A stretch of 64,000 bases of DNA. Source: UBA9647 sp963739335 (lineage in GTDB: Bacteria; Bacteroidota; Ignavibacteria; UBA10030). Shown in pieces: positions 18,902 to 29,436 of this stretch (position 1 is its first letter; each line of letters begins with the position of its first letter). The notes under the pieces are model-generated. The model saw only the letters and a list, made by a program, of their open reading frames with translations. It was not told the origin of the DNA and searched no databases. The stretch is from contig CAVUAC010000089.1 in NCBI GenBank assembly GCA_963739335.1, forward strand, positions 1-64,000, read 5' to 3'. Both the position numbers and the translations under genes were made by a program.

Positions 18902-19239
18902 GCCTGCAGTCTCCGATCCCATGGATTCTTGTGGTTTCGCCTCATCCAGGAACTCACCGTCCGATGGTCCAGCTCAAGAATCAGCTCCCAAAAACGAAGC
19001 GCCTGCGGGGCAAGGCCTCGACCACGGTGTTGGATAAGCCATTGGCGCAGGGCGTCATCCCCCACTGTTCGACGAAGCCATCGCGTGCTCTCCCATGTGC
19101 CGTTCGCGAGGAGTCTTGCGATGATGAGACTGACGTCATGTTTCAGAGAGAGGGTGTTGGGCCGGTAGTCCCAAAAAAGAGGGCGTAGCCGTTTCCGCCA
19201 ATGCAGGGTGTTTGGGAACGTTCTGGTGGATTTCCTCAT
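18898..19239 (-). CDS. Putative antitoxin partner of the AbiEii-type protein
   Basis: Protein of 113 residues, rich in Arg and Trp, with WDYRPNTLSLKHDVSLIIAR and ALRFWELILELD. Small proteins of this kind are often encoded directly before AbiEii-type nucleotidyltransferases and overlap them, as here by 4 bases. It lacks the winged-helix pattern I would expect of a full AbiEi, so the antitoxin role comes from position. No clear ribosome site precedes the ATG at 19239. Confidence 0.65.
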   Translation of the reverse strand: MRKSTRTFPNTLHWRKRLRPLFWDYRPNTLSLKHDVSLIIARLLANGTWESTRWLRRTVGDDALRQWLIQHRGRGLAPQALRFWELILELDHRTVSSWMRRNHKNPWDRRLQA

Positions 19240-19360
19240 ACAAGAATGTACTCAACTTTTGAGAGAGTTGCATTGTGTATCGTCAAGGTCAAGCGCACCG
19301 ACAGAGGCAACCCTCGTGCAGTTCGCTGCTGGCAAGCTCATTCTGTTGGCCGTCAAAATG

Positions 19361-19395
19361 AAAGAGGCAATTCCAAATGTCCGGGATTGCCTCTT
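19361..19395. terminator. Conserved hairpin D, likely terminator
   Basis: Same stem as hairpins A, B and C (AAAGAGGCAATTCC with GGGATTGCCTCTT), loop AAATGTCC. Only part of the preceding conserved block is present (TTGGCCGTCAAAATG). It lies 51 bp past the end of the TPR-protein remnant at 19446, so it was probably that gene's terminator. Confidence 0.7.
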
Positions 19396-19445
19396 CGCTT
19401 TTCTGAGTCAGATTAATCTATTGAGGTCCAACGGTTCAGGGCTTC

Positions 19446-19666
19446 TCACACCTCAAACTCCTTCTCCTCCTTCTTCACTCGTTCCATCACCTTCTTGAGC
19501 CGGCGCTCGCCGTGGCTGTCGGCGAACAAACTCACTCTGCGAAGTTCATCTTTCGCATTATCGCTTGGAAGTGCGGATCTGACTTCAAAGGGTCGAGTCT
19601 TGGGTCAATGCTTGCCTCCACCCATCCCCTTCTTTGCTTCAATTCAAGTGCTCGCTCATCTGACGA
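19446..19666 (-). pseudogene. 3' remnant of a TPR-repeat protein
   Basis: Directly after the stop of the T9SS gene, the minus strand reads ERALELKQRRGWVEASIDP, then RLDPLKSDPHFQAIMRKMNF. After a one-base shift near 19530 it reads ADSHGERRLKKVMERVKKE and ends EEKEFEV. This is the usual C-terminus of TPR-containing cyclase- or kinase-like signalling proteins (DPRFDPLRSDPRFQ...ERVK). Only the last 70 or so residues remain. Its N-terminal part appears to have been replaced by the neighbouring T9SS gene, and hairpin D follows it. Confidence 0.65.
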
Positions 19667-22600
19667 TCACTTTGCCACCACCATCTTTTGGGTCTCAGTG
19701 TGCGCTCCCGCGCGCAAACGGCAGAAGTAGATACCGCTCGGTGCAGTCGACGCATTCCATTGCACTTGATAACCCCCCGCCTCCTTCTTCTCGTCTACAA
19801 GCGTTGCTACGACCTGGCCAAGGATGTTGAAGATCGTCAACGAGACATTTGCTGCCTCCGGCAGTTCGTACCGTATGGTTGTACCCGGGTTGAAGGGATT
19901 CGGGTAGTTTTGCACAAGCCGAAAAGTGGGTGGCAAATACTTCGCGACTGCTACATCGGTGACCAACACCGAGGTTGCGTAAAAGATATCTGACAACGAC
20001 TCAATCGTGAAATACCCCGCTGTCTCGGAAGAAAAATGCGAGGACCATAACGGGCATCCTTCTTCTATCTGCCAGTTGAGGATTCCAGCATCGGGATCAA
20101 TCTTCATAATCAGTCCTGGTTCAGATCCGACGCCGATCGTGTATTTAGTTCCGTCGATGAAGGAAATGTCCCGCAAATTGCCACTGGTTTCTCCCAGTAG
20201 CCGCCACGTCGTGCCACCATCAGTTGTCCCCCAAACAGTTGAATCGCTCCGAGCAACGAGCCCTTTCAGAGCACTTTGAAAGCCAAGACACGAAGCGGCA
20301 GTGAGAGAATCAGCGCTTCCACCTGCACCGACCGGCAACCACTTCCAGATGACGCCGAGATCTGTGCTGCGCCAAATGCCTTGATAAGTTTTGGTGCCGA
20401 TACGGTACGAGCCCTTGAGGTACGCGCTTGATGGCGGACAGAACTCTACCCAGGAGTTGTGCGCAGAGCCCGTGAGATAGGAATTGTTGTTTTTCCAGGA
20501 CGAGCCTCCATCTGTCGTCTCAAGGAAAGCCATCTTGGAAGATTGCGTGATCCCATCTCCGCATGCAGCACCGTGCCTCGCGTCAAAGAACTTGATCTTG
20601 TTGATGAATTTCGTCACTGTTGTGTCATAGAATGAAATGCTCCATGAGTCACCGCTGTTTGTTGTTTTGTAGATTCTTCCTGAATATCCAGCCGCAAAAA
20701 TCGTATTGGCGTCGATGAATTCAAGCCCATTGATCCCTTCCCCAGGCGCGAAACCATTGCTCTTCAGCGTCCAGGAGTCAACGACCGTGCCGTTCGTCCT
20801 GGCAACGCCAGCATCGCCGTAGAGCCAGATATTCCCAAACCTCTCTACGGCGCCGGCAACGAAGATCTTTCCCCAGCTCGAAGGAATCTTATATGGATGG
20901 AGCGTGACGAACTTGGTGGATGTGAACTCGGACAGACTCCGCCTCCAAGCCCCCTCTCCTACAGTGCCAGCAAGAATATTCGTGCCGGAGACTGCAAACG
21001 CTCCGATGGCAGCATTCGGTAGGCCTGCCGCCGTCCAGCTCGTTCCGTTATTTGTGGAAAGGAAGACGCCGCCAGCATCCGCACCGGCGAACAAGAAGGT
21101 GCCGCCAACCGAGTTGGGGGTAACGGCAAGAGCATTAACGTACCCGTCCGGCAAGCCGGCATTGACCGTCACCCAGCTTGTCCCGTTGTCGCCGGATCGA
21201 AAAACGCCACCAAATCCACTCGCAAAAATATACCTTCTCGAGGCGACAATAGCTTTCATGTCACGGCCCGAAATGCCGGCATCAACTTCCGTCCAACTGG
21301 CACCGTTGTTGGTCGAGACAAAGACCAGGCCGCTGCCATAATATATGCCTGCGAAGAGACTCGCACCAGAGAAAGTGAGAGCACCGATCCATCTTTTCGT
21401 TAGATCGCTTTGGGTCCAGGTACTCCCGTTGTTAGTGGAACGAAAGACTCCACCGTGGGTCCCAGCAAACAGATTCGAACCGGAGACGGCAAGAGAAAGA
21501 ACCCAATAATCCGTCATGCCCGTGTTTGCAAGAGTCCAGCTTGTCCCATTGTCGGTGGAAAGATAAATGCCGCCACCATCCGCCCCAGCGAAGAGATTTG
21601 CACCTGAGAGAGCAAGGGCATCGACATAGATGCGACTCACGGAAGTCTGAGTCCAGGTTGTCCCATTGTTGGTCGACCGGAAGACCCCGCAACTACCTGT
21701 CCCGGCAAAGAGACTCGTGCCCGAGACAATTAGCGAATGCACATCAGCCGCCATACCGGTAATAACTTGAGTCCAGCTCGTGCCATTGTTGGTAGAGAGG
21801 AAAACATCACCATCCCGACTCCCCGCAAAGAGATTCGTGCCTGACATAGCAAAGGATCTGATGTAGGGATTTGTCAAACCCGAGTTGCTCTGAGTCCAAT
21901 TCGCACCATTGTCGGTGGAAAGAAAGACACCGTCGTCAGTGGCGGCGAAAATATTTGTGCCGTAGACCGCAAGGGCATACACGTTACTATTCGGCAAACC
22001 CGAGGTGCTGGGAGTCCAACTCGCACCATTGTTGGTGGAAAGGTAAATGCCGCCGGGATAAGCTGCGGCAAAGAGATTCGTGCCGGACACGGCCATAGCG
22101 GTGACGACGTGGTCCCTAAAGCCGAGTGCTGTCCAGCTTGTGCCGTTATTCGTGGAAAGAAAGACCCCTATGCCCCCCGCAAAGAGATTCTTGCCACCTG
22201 CCCCGTTGGGGGAGACGGCAAGAGCTATCACTAAACTGTCCTTCAAGCCGAGTGCTGTCCAGCTTGTGCCGTTATTCGTAGAAAGAAAGACGCCGCCGGG
22301 ATAAGCTGCGGCAAAGAGATTCGTGCCGGACACGGCAAAAGCGTTGACATCATTGTTCGTCAAGCCTGTCGCAGTCCAGCTTGTGCCGTTGTTAGTGGAA
22401 AGAAAGACGCCAGTATCAGTACCGGCGAGGAGATTTGTTCCAGTCACGGTAAGGCAGTTCACATAAGCGTCCGGCAACCCGCTGTTGGCTGGGGTCCAAG
22501 TTGTGCCATTGTTGGTGGAGAGAAATACGCCGCCACCATCAATCCCAGCGAACAGACTATTGCCCGAGACAACAAGAGACGTCACAGGGCCGGCAAAGAG

Positions 22601-22687
22601 GCCGTTGATTTGCACCCACTGGGCATTTGATGAAGGCGTGTGGATCATAAGCAAGAAAGGAAATAAGAAATAGATTCGGTTGTTCAT
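19667..22687 (-). CDS. Secreted beta-propeller repeat protein with T9SS sorting domain
   Basis: Intact protein of 1006 residues: signal peptide (ending SSNAQ), about 14 repeats with 'GVFLSTNNGTSWT' and 'VSGTNLFAG' motifs to about residue 590, then YCF48/BNR-like repeats (IYKTTNSGDSWSIS, FLETTDGGSSWKN), and a C-terminal sorting domain (QNYPNPFNPGTTIRYELP ... GIYFCRLRAG). It should pass through the T9SS and be anchored to or released from the cell surface. The N-terminal repeats are so alike that DNA-level repeats of 30-60 bp occur. A strong AAGGAGG lies 7 nt before the ATG. Function unknown; such propellers often bind ligands or partners. Confidence 0.88.
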   Translation of the reverse strand: MNNRIYFLFPFLLMIHTPSSNAQWVQINGLFAGPVTSLVVSGNSLFAGIDGGGVFLSTNNGTTWTPANSGLPDAYVNCLTVTGTNLLAGTDTGVFLSTNNGTSWTATGLTNNDVNAFAVSGTNLFAAAYPGGVFLSTNNGTSWTALGLKDSLVIALAVSPNGAGGKNLFAGGIGVFLSTNNGTSWTALGFRDHVVTAMAVSGTNLFAAAYPGGIYLSTNNGASWTPSTSGLPNSNVYALAVYGTNIFAATDDGVFLSTDNGANWTQSNSGLTNPYIRSFAMSGTNLFAGSRDGDVFLSTNNGTSWTQVITGMAADVHSLIVSGTSLFAGTGSCGVFRSTNNGTTWTQTSVSRIYVDALALSGANLFAGADGGGIYLSTDNGTSWTLANTGMTDYWVLSLAVSGSNLFAGTHGGVFRSTNNGSTWTQSDLTKRWIGALTFSGASLFAGIYYGSGLVFVSTNNGASWTEVDAGISGRDMKAIVASRRYIFASGFGGVFRSGDNGTSWVTVNAGLPDGYVNALAVTPNSVGGTFLFAGADAGGVFLSTNNGTSWTAAGLPNAAIGAFAVSGTNILAGTVGEGAWRRSLSEFTSTKFVTLHPYKIPSSWGKIFVAGAVERFGNIWLYGDAGVARTNGTVVDSWTLKSNGFAPGEGINGLEFIDANTIFAAGYSGRIYKTTNSGDSWSISFYDTTVTKFINKIKFFDARHGAACGDGITQSSKMAFLETTDGGSSWKNNNSYLTGSAHNSWVEFCPPSSAYLKGSYRIGTKTYQGIWRSTDLGVIWKWLPVGAGGSADSLTAASCLGFQSALKGLVARSDSTVWGTTDGGTTWRLLGETSGNLRDISFIDGTKYTIGVGSEPGLIMKIDPDAGILNWQIEEGCPLWSSHFSSETAGYFTIESLSDIFYATSVLVTDVAVAKYLPPTFRLVQNYPNPFNPGTTIRYELPEAANVSLTIFNILGQVVATLVDEKKEAGGYQVQWNASTAPSGIYFCRLRAGAHTETQKMVVAK

Positions 22688-23030
22688 TTGAACCTCCTTC
22701 GGGCTTTTGGGGTTGCCCGTGATTGCTTGGCGGGAAATCGGTGCGCGCGACCAGCGGGTTGTCGGAGTGAGGCTCTAAAACGGCAAGACCTATGCGGGGT
22801 CAGACAGCGGCTACTCGATGGCTCGCAGAAGAACCATCATGCGAGCAACTACGCAATAGTACTGGAGTATCGGCTTAAAGTCAACGTGCTGAGGTCTCCG
22901 AAAAAGAGCTGCCCAATGTTTACGCGCGTAAAAGGCGTGTGGCCCAAGCGGTCTATGCGAATGTTTCAAGCATCTTGGGTATGGTTCTTCGACTCGATGA
23001 AGAATACGGGGAATGATAGGTCAGCTTCTA
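22688..23030. other. Intergenic region upstream of the propeller gene
   Basis: Contains the ribosome site of the propeller gene at its left end. I see no convincing gene here; one plus-strand open frame of 120 codons has no family resemblance or ribosome site. It runs into repeat copy B. Confidence 0.4.
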
Positions 23031-23234
23031 CAGAATCCAAAAACGCTTGAAAACGAAGGAGTTCCTTCGCGTTCTTACTGATAGCTGCAGCTCGGTAACC
23101 ACCAGCAGTCTTGCTGGGTGCACAAGGTTCCCTTTAGACCTACGGAATAATTGACAATTTGTCCGCGCCTTCTTCTTAGATTTGTTGGCCATCAAAATGA
23201 AAGAGGCAATTCCAAGTATCCGGGATTGCCTCTT
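23031..23234. repeat. Dispersed repeat, copy B
   Basis: Shorter copy: ATCCAAAAACGCTTGAAAAC (about 23035), a palindromic block with CACCAGCAGTCTTGCTGG (about 23100), GGTTCCCTTTAG, ATAATTGACAATT, then GTCCGCGCCTTCTTCTTAG (23161) and the terminal hairpin. Compared with copies A and C it lacks the TTTATCCCG block and most of the AATTGTCAATT repeats. It ends 64 bp past the stop of the gene at 23298. Confidence 0.65.
23200..23234. terminator. Conserved hairpin B, likely terminator of the large T9SS gene
   Basis: AAAGAGGCAATTCC pairs with GGGATTGCCTCTT around loop AAGTATCC, followed by AGCTTTTCTT on the plus strand and TCATTTTGAT on the minus strand. Confidence 0.72.
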
Positions 23235-23297
23235 AGCTTTTCTTCCTCACGATAAGCAACGAACGACCAATCGTGCATCGACCCTAACCTATGCGTC

Positions 23298-26200
23298 TCA
23301 TTTTGTCAAAACCATCTTGCGCGCCGAAACAAAATTCCCTGCTGTGATTCTGTACAGATACATCCCGCTCGGCATCCCCGAGGTGTCCCAACGCACGTCG
23401 TGCGTTCCTGCGGGTTGTTGTTCGTTCACAAGCGTTGCGACTTCTCTTCCCAACACATCAAAGACTTTGAGCGTGACAAAGTTATTAGCTGCTAGCTGGT
23501 AGCTGATTGCTGTTGTTGGATTGAACGGATTGGGATAGTTTTGATAGAGGACAAACTGCGTCGGCAATGATTCCTTCTCTACCAATTCGGCTGGCCCAAC
23601 GAGGATTGTCATGACAATTGGAGAACGGATCGCTTTGGAAAAATGGATTTCCTCCGCCTCCTTCAGCTTGAGCGCTCCTTGGTTTGGAATCCCATCGACC
23701 ATGATCCCCCACCCCTCCGGCAGTCCGACAAGTTCCTGAAGCTTCAAGCACTGGTTTGTCCTCGGATCGACTGTGATCTTCCATCGCGTCACAGCGTTTT
23801 CAGCAACCGGCTTGATGTCGCTCCAGAGTTTCTCCGAGACATAAGGATCCTGAGCCTCGAAGTCTGGGCGCTGCGGAGGCATGGGATAATCGAGTGCGTC
23901 CTCACCCACAGACGCCATTCGGTGCTGGCCTATCCTGAGATTCGTCTCTCCAATCGCAAGAACACCATACCACCCGTCCCCTAGTTGCCACTCCTGAATG
24001 CTTGTCAGTGGACCATTTCGAACAAAGGTAAATGTCGCCGCGGCGCCCGTTCCGTTGTAGACAGCGTATCCGCCATACGGCTTCATTCTCTCTACCGCTG
24101 GATTGAGCAACTGCCATCCAGCATTGTTTTCATGCAAATACTTGTAGACACGGATTCCGGCCGATCCAGGGGTTGTGTTCACCGGTGTCCAGCTTGCTTC
24201 CTCGGAAACGAAGGGAGGCCCCACAAGCGACCATCCACTTGGGATCGTCAGCGCATAGGTAGACCCACCGATCAAATCACCCGATCCGAAGCTAAGGTTG
24301 AATGAGGCACTCTTTGCAGTTGTCTTGAACCACAAACCTCTCGCGACAGTGAAGGCATCTGAAGCATTCGTAATTTCGACATTTTGACCAGTTTGATAGG
24401 TGTACAGTTTCCATGGTGTATCTCCGCTTAGCTGCGATGAAAGCGTCGATGCGGCTGTATTATCCAGTTTGTACGGGATGCTCATCAAAACCCAGGTCGA
24501 GGGCGGAACTCCTCCGTTAAACCTTCCGGCCTGAGTTGAAGATGCAGTGAGCCTCGTCTCTCCAACGCCTGAGGCTGTGAATGCAGGATTTGTTGCAGCA
24601 TTTGAGGCGAAGGTGAACGTGGAGGATTGTGTGCCGCCGCTTGACGGCGTGAATGTCACAGTGATAACCTGAGCACCACCCGGCGAAAGCGTGAATGAGG
24701 TTGGACTGGCCACAAAGGAGCCGTTGCTGCTTGTCAGATTCGTCACGGTAAGGGCGATGTTGCCCGGATTCGTAACGTTCAGGTTCTGAGACGATGAGCT
24801 GCCGATATTGACATTCCCAAAAGGAATCGAAGAGGTCGACAACAAAATAGCAGCCACACCAACACCTGTGCCAGTCAAGCTGATCTGGGTCGGACTGCCG
24901 CTCGCGTTGTGCGTCACGGAGAGGATAGCATTGTATGCTCGCACTGCCGTGGGGCTAAACGTCACCGTGACGGTTTGAGCACCTCCACCAGAAGGGATGC
25001 TGAAATTCGTCGGGCTCACCGTAAACGCCGCATCATTGCTTGTGAGGCTCGAAACACTCAGCGTTGCCGTTCCGGTGTTGCTCACGGTAAATGTCTTCTG
25101 AGTACCTGGTTCCGGTATTCACGGTTCCAAATACGAGCGACGTTGCAGAGACCAAAATCGCTGGCGCGGGAGCTGCTACACCAGTCCCCGTCACGCTGAC
25201 TGTCGTCGGGCTTCCCGAAGCATTGTGATTGATCGTGATCGTACCTGAATACGAAGTCGCTGCACTTGGGGTAAACGTCACGGTCACAGTCTGATTGCCA
25301 CCTGCCGCAACCGAGAAGTTCGTCGGACTAACAGTGAAGGCACCCACATTACTCGCTATGCTTGAGATACTCAACGTAGCATTGCCGGTGTTGGAAATCG
25401 TCAACGATTGCTGGCCGGTCGTCCCCACGGTTACGCTTCCAAATGGCAGCGGCGAGGGAGACACGGAGATTGCCGGCGCGGGAGCCGCCACGCCAGTCCC
25501 CGTCACATTGACAGTCGTGGGGCTTCCCGAAGCATTGTGATTGATCGTAATCGTGCCCGAATACGAAGTGGCTGCACTCGGAGCAAACGTCACAGTCACA
25601 GTCTGAGCGCCACCTGCCGCGACCGAGAAGCTCGTCGGGCTAACAGTGAAGGCGCCGATGGTACTCGTTATGCTTGAGATACTCAAAGCAGCAGTCCCGG
25701 TATTGGAAATCGTCAAGGATTGCTGGCTAGACGCCCCCACGGTTATGCTTCCAAATGACAGCGACGAGGAAGACAGGGAGATGGCTGGCGCAGTTGCCGC
25801 AACCGAGCAGCGAAGCGACATGCCATAGTCTCCCACCACGTTGAAGGTATTGCTGGCATAGGAAATGCCATAAATCGAGTTGAAGGTTCCGCTGGACTCA
25901 CCTGTCCACGTTGCACCGCCATTCGTAGTGCGAAGGACTGTCCCCGACAACCCTATCGCCACACCCGTATTGACATCACTGAAGGCAACTCCATAGAGGT
26001 CTACAGTCGTGCCGCTTGTCTGAGCAGTCCAAGTCGTTCCTCCATTTGTTGTCCGGAGAATCCACCCAGTGTATCCCACGCCAGTTCCTGTATTTGCGTC
26101 AGTAAACCACACTCCGCGGATCGTATTTGTGACGCCACTCGATTGAGGCACCCACGTTGTACCGCCGTTCGTTGTTCGAAGAATCGTTCCCAAACTCCCA

Positions 26201-28824
26201 ACGACAGTCCCGGTCGTGGAGGAAGTGAACGAGACACCGTTCAGAGTATTGGTAGTTCCACTCGACTGACTTATCCACGTCGCACCACCGTTTGTCGTTC
26301 GAAGAATGGTTCCACTAGCCCCCACCGCAGTCCCTGTGTTAGCGTCCGTGAAGTACACTCCTCGCAGGTTATTCGTTGTACCGCTCGTTTGTTGAGTCCA
26401 GGTTAGTCCACCATTTGTCGTACGTAGAATAGTTCCTCCTGAACCGCCAACGGTCCCGACGTTTGTGCCTACGAAAGAGACGCAGTTGAGCTGGTTGGTC
26501 ACTCCGCTGTTTTGGGTTGTCCAGCTTGTCCCGCCATTTGTCGTACGAATAATTGTTCCGGTCGTTCCTACTGCCGTTCCGGTTTGGGCGTCAGAAAAGC
26601 ACACTCCAATGAGATACTCCGATGTACCCGTTGATTGCCTCGTCCATCCTTGCGGAGAAGATGGAGTGGTGAATGTGCGATCAGAAGTGGCCAGTGTTCC
26701 ATTGTTGTTCGTAGCTACGACTCGATAGTGATATGTGAAACCGGGAGAAAGCCCGCTGAGTGCACTGGTGGCATCATTTGAGGACAGTCCATCGAAGGTG
26801 CCGACTGACAAACTCTGTCCATAAGCCGTTGTCAGGCCATATTCAATCCTAACAGTCGTTCGAGAGCCATTTGGGAAGACACGAGTGATAATCCATGCAG
26901 AAGACGAGTACACGTTCGTCGAGCCATAGAATAAAGAGGCAATCAATGGCGCTGACGGAACAAACCGCCGGACTCGAAGGCGATAATCTCCTGTCAAGTC
27001 AAGTATTGTCGCACGCTGTTTGCCATGCGGTCCCGTTTCCATCTCCGCACTCCCGCCTGCTGCCTTTGCCAGGAGAGTTCCGTTGGGGAAGATCCCAGAA
27101 CTTGTATAGTAATAGTAGGAGTATCGCACATAGTACGTCCCGTTTGACAGAATTGGCACTATCACGCGTGAGTCATACGTGGAAAGAAAATCATCGTTCA
27201 CGCCGATGGAATTGCCTGTGCCGTCGAATACCATGATCATTCCATCGAGAAGTGAACTATTAATGTTGTATGAATAGATTTCCACGGTGTCGCCTGCCGA
27301 AGCATTAAACTTGTAGTAGTCGACATCTCCGCTCGGACTAATCGAAGCATTCAGAGAATCTCCGTAGACCATCGAGTTGGCCTGGCTTGCAGTGTTGTTC
27401 GGCTCGGTCTCCGTCTTAGGTGCTGATACGCCAGTCCCCGTCACGCTGACAGCCGTCGGGCTTCCTGAAGCATTGTGATTGATGGTGATCGTACCGGAAT
27501 ACGAACCGGCTGCACTCGGGGTGAACGTCACGATCACAGTCTGAGCGCCACCTGCCGCGACCGAGAAGCTCGTCGGGCTAACAGTGAAGGCGCCAATGGT
27601 ACTCGTTATGCTTGAGATACTCAAAGCAGCAGTCCCGGTATTGGAAATCGTCAAGGATTGCTGGCTAGACGCCCCCACGGTTATGCTTCCAAATGTCAGA
27701 GGCGAGGGAGACACGGAGATTGCGGGCGCGGGAGCTACTACGCCAGTCCCCGTGACGCTGACAGTCGTCGGGCTTCCCGAAGCATTGTGATTGATCGTAA
27801 TCGTGCCCGAATACGAAGTGGCTGCACTCGGAGCAAACGTCACAGTCACAGTCTGGTTGCCACCTGCCGCGACCGAGAAGCTCGTCGGGCTGACAGTGAA
27901 GGCGCTGGCGCTACTCGATATGCTCGAGATGCTCAGCGCAGCGTTGCCGGTATTAGATACTGTAAACGTCTTCTGGCTGGTCGTCCCCGTGTTAACGCTC
28001 CCAAACGACAGCGACGAGGAAGACAGGGAGATGGCTGGAGTTGTGGTAGCCACATTTTTCTGAAGCACAATGTTGTCAACAAATGCTCCACGGAAATTCG
28101 TGCTCGCATCACTGGTGAAGACAAATGCAATCCAGACCTGCGATTTTCCCATCAAATTGCCCAAGGTTGGCACATTCTTCAAATCGAAGGTTGTCGGCGT
28201 CCAGGCGGGTGAAGTCCCACTATTCCTGTATCCAGAGAAATTTGTGCCATCAACCGAGGCATACCAACCGAAATAATCATAGTCGGTTTCTGACTCATTC
28301 CAGTAGTAGAACTCAAGATCGGCGTCAGTCGCATCGCTCAGGCTAAAGGGACCGTATATCATCCAACTCTTCATATTGTCAGGATAATTGCCCCCCGCCA
28401 CCCCTTGCTGAGTGCCCGCGCCAGCACACCAAGCACTATACAGCCCGGCATATGGCCGAGTCAACTTATCATCCCAATATGCATTGGTATAGGTTGCCCC
28501 TGCATAGGCAGTCCAGAGTGTGTTTGGAAACGCGCCTTCAAACGTCTCCGTCATGATTGTCTGCCAACCTAATATCGTTGCTGGTAACGGCGAAAGTGGC
28601 ACTGGTGATTTCTGATCAAGCTTGTTTTGCTGAGGCTGCACTTCAATCACCTTGATTTTGTCAAACACTGCAGTCGCCGCCTCTCTTCGCTCGGGAAGAA
28701 GTTGGCCCTTAGGAGCAGATTGAAGCTTGATTGTCAGAGGTGAAGGGTTTTGAGCCTGAGCGATCATTGCCACAAGCACAAACGCCGCCAGCAAGGAGAC
28801 TGATTGAATGAAAGGACGGGACAT
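23298..28824 (-). CDS. Giant multidomain T9SS surface protein (one frameshift)
   Basis: About 1840 residues after correcting a shift near 25104-25108. The start at 28824 has AAGGAG 8 nt upstream and a signal peptide ending MIAQAQ. In order: a choice-of-anchor/MAM-like domain (TFEGAFPNTLWTAYAG), two 'choice-of-anchor D' Ig-like domains (FTVSPTSFSVAAGG, SYSGTITINHNASG), a pre-peptidase-C-like domain (SGDVDYYKFNASAGD), an FN3-like domain, about seven YCF48-type repeats (GTILRTTNGGTTW), five or so further anchor-D domains, and a T9SS sorting domain (YQNYPNPFNPTTAISYQL). The anchor-D units at 25.1-25.8 kb and 27.4-28.0 kb are nearly identical in DNA. Likely an adhesin or surface-layer protein. The break falls in this repetitive region, so misassembly is also possible. 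Confidence 0.82.
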
Positions 28825-28918
28825 GTTGGTTCTCCTTGGTATGATACTCATTTTGAATTCAGAGGCTTATCACATTTATTCAAATCAGTATCCCTCTTCA
28901 TACTTTATACTTTCTTTG

Positions 28919-29131
28919 CTATCTATCCACCCGAGGATTGGTCGGAAAGGCCGGTGCTGCGAAGTCATACTTGCCACTTGAGGAGGCAACGTTGGTGTAC
29001 CCGCCTTTGGCCAATGATCTCTGCGCGATTGGACGTGATTCTTGAGCAGAAGATCGGGCTCCGAACAAACTGAGGAAGACCAAGGAGAAAACGACAGTTG
29101 ACTTGCTAGAAGTAATCTCAAAAACATGCAC
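28919..29131 (-). CDS. Possible small secreted protein
   Basis: A GTG-started frame of about 70 residues with a signal-peptide-like stretch (STVVFSLVFLSLFGARSSAQ) and the C-terminus KYDFAAPAFPTNPRVDR. That ending resembles the last residues of the caspase protein upstream (KYGSPPVFPINPSWKNP), which is the main reason to think it real. No clear ribosome site, and a REP-like palindrome lies just upstream. It could also be the detached tail of a once larger gene. Confidence 0.35.
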   Translation of the reverse strand: MHVFEITSSKSTVVFSLVFLSLFGARSSAQESRPIAQRSLAKGGYTNVASSSGKYDFAAPAFPTNPRVDR

Positions 29132-29141
29132 AGAAGAAGAG

Positions 29142-29257
29142 TTGTCATTCCCGCACGCCTGCGTGCCGAAACGCCGCACTTCGGCGTGCAGGCACGTCTT
29201 AAGCGGGAATCCAGACAGCGCATTCTGGACTCCCGATGGAAACACTCGGGAGTGACA
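29142..29257. repeat. REP-like palindromic cluster
   Basis: Begins GTCATTCCCG and includes interlocking palindromes around CGCCTGCGTGCCGAAACGC and CTTCGGCGTGCAGGC, then CGGGAATCC, and a perfect 8-bp stem ACTCCCGA/TCGGGAGT (about 29230-29254). This is the common form of bacterial extragenic palindromes with the 'cattcccgc...gcgggaatcc' pattern. It lies between the caspase gene and the small downstream frame. Confidence 0.65.
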
Positions 29258-29436
29258 TCGGTTTTTGAGATGGGTTCTAGTCATCATGGACCCCTTTCAG
29301 ATTTTCACACTCGAGAGAATCAACGGTTCTTCATGGGATAGAGTGATAACAGAGCAACTATCTCGATCTGTTCAAACAACACTTCAAGAACTCAAAGAAC
29401 CGATGCAACGGGAGTTGCTCCACAAGCAACGTCACG

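Noticed and set aside
22688..23050. Plus-strand open frame of 120 codons upstream of the propeller gene
   Set aside because: No ribosome site or family resemblance, and its 3' end runs into the dispersed repeat.
19667..28050. Tandem DNA repeats that might suggest a CRISPR array or satellite
   Set aside because: The repeats keep the reading frame and encode beta-propeller and Ig-like protein repeats; no short identical repeat with unique spacers is seen.
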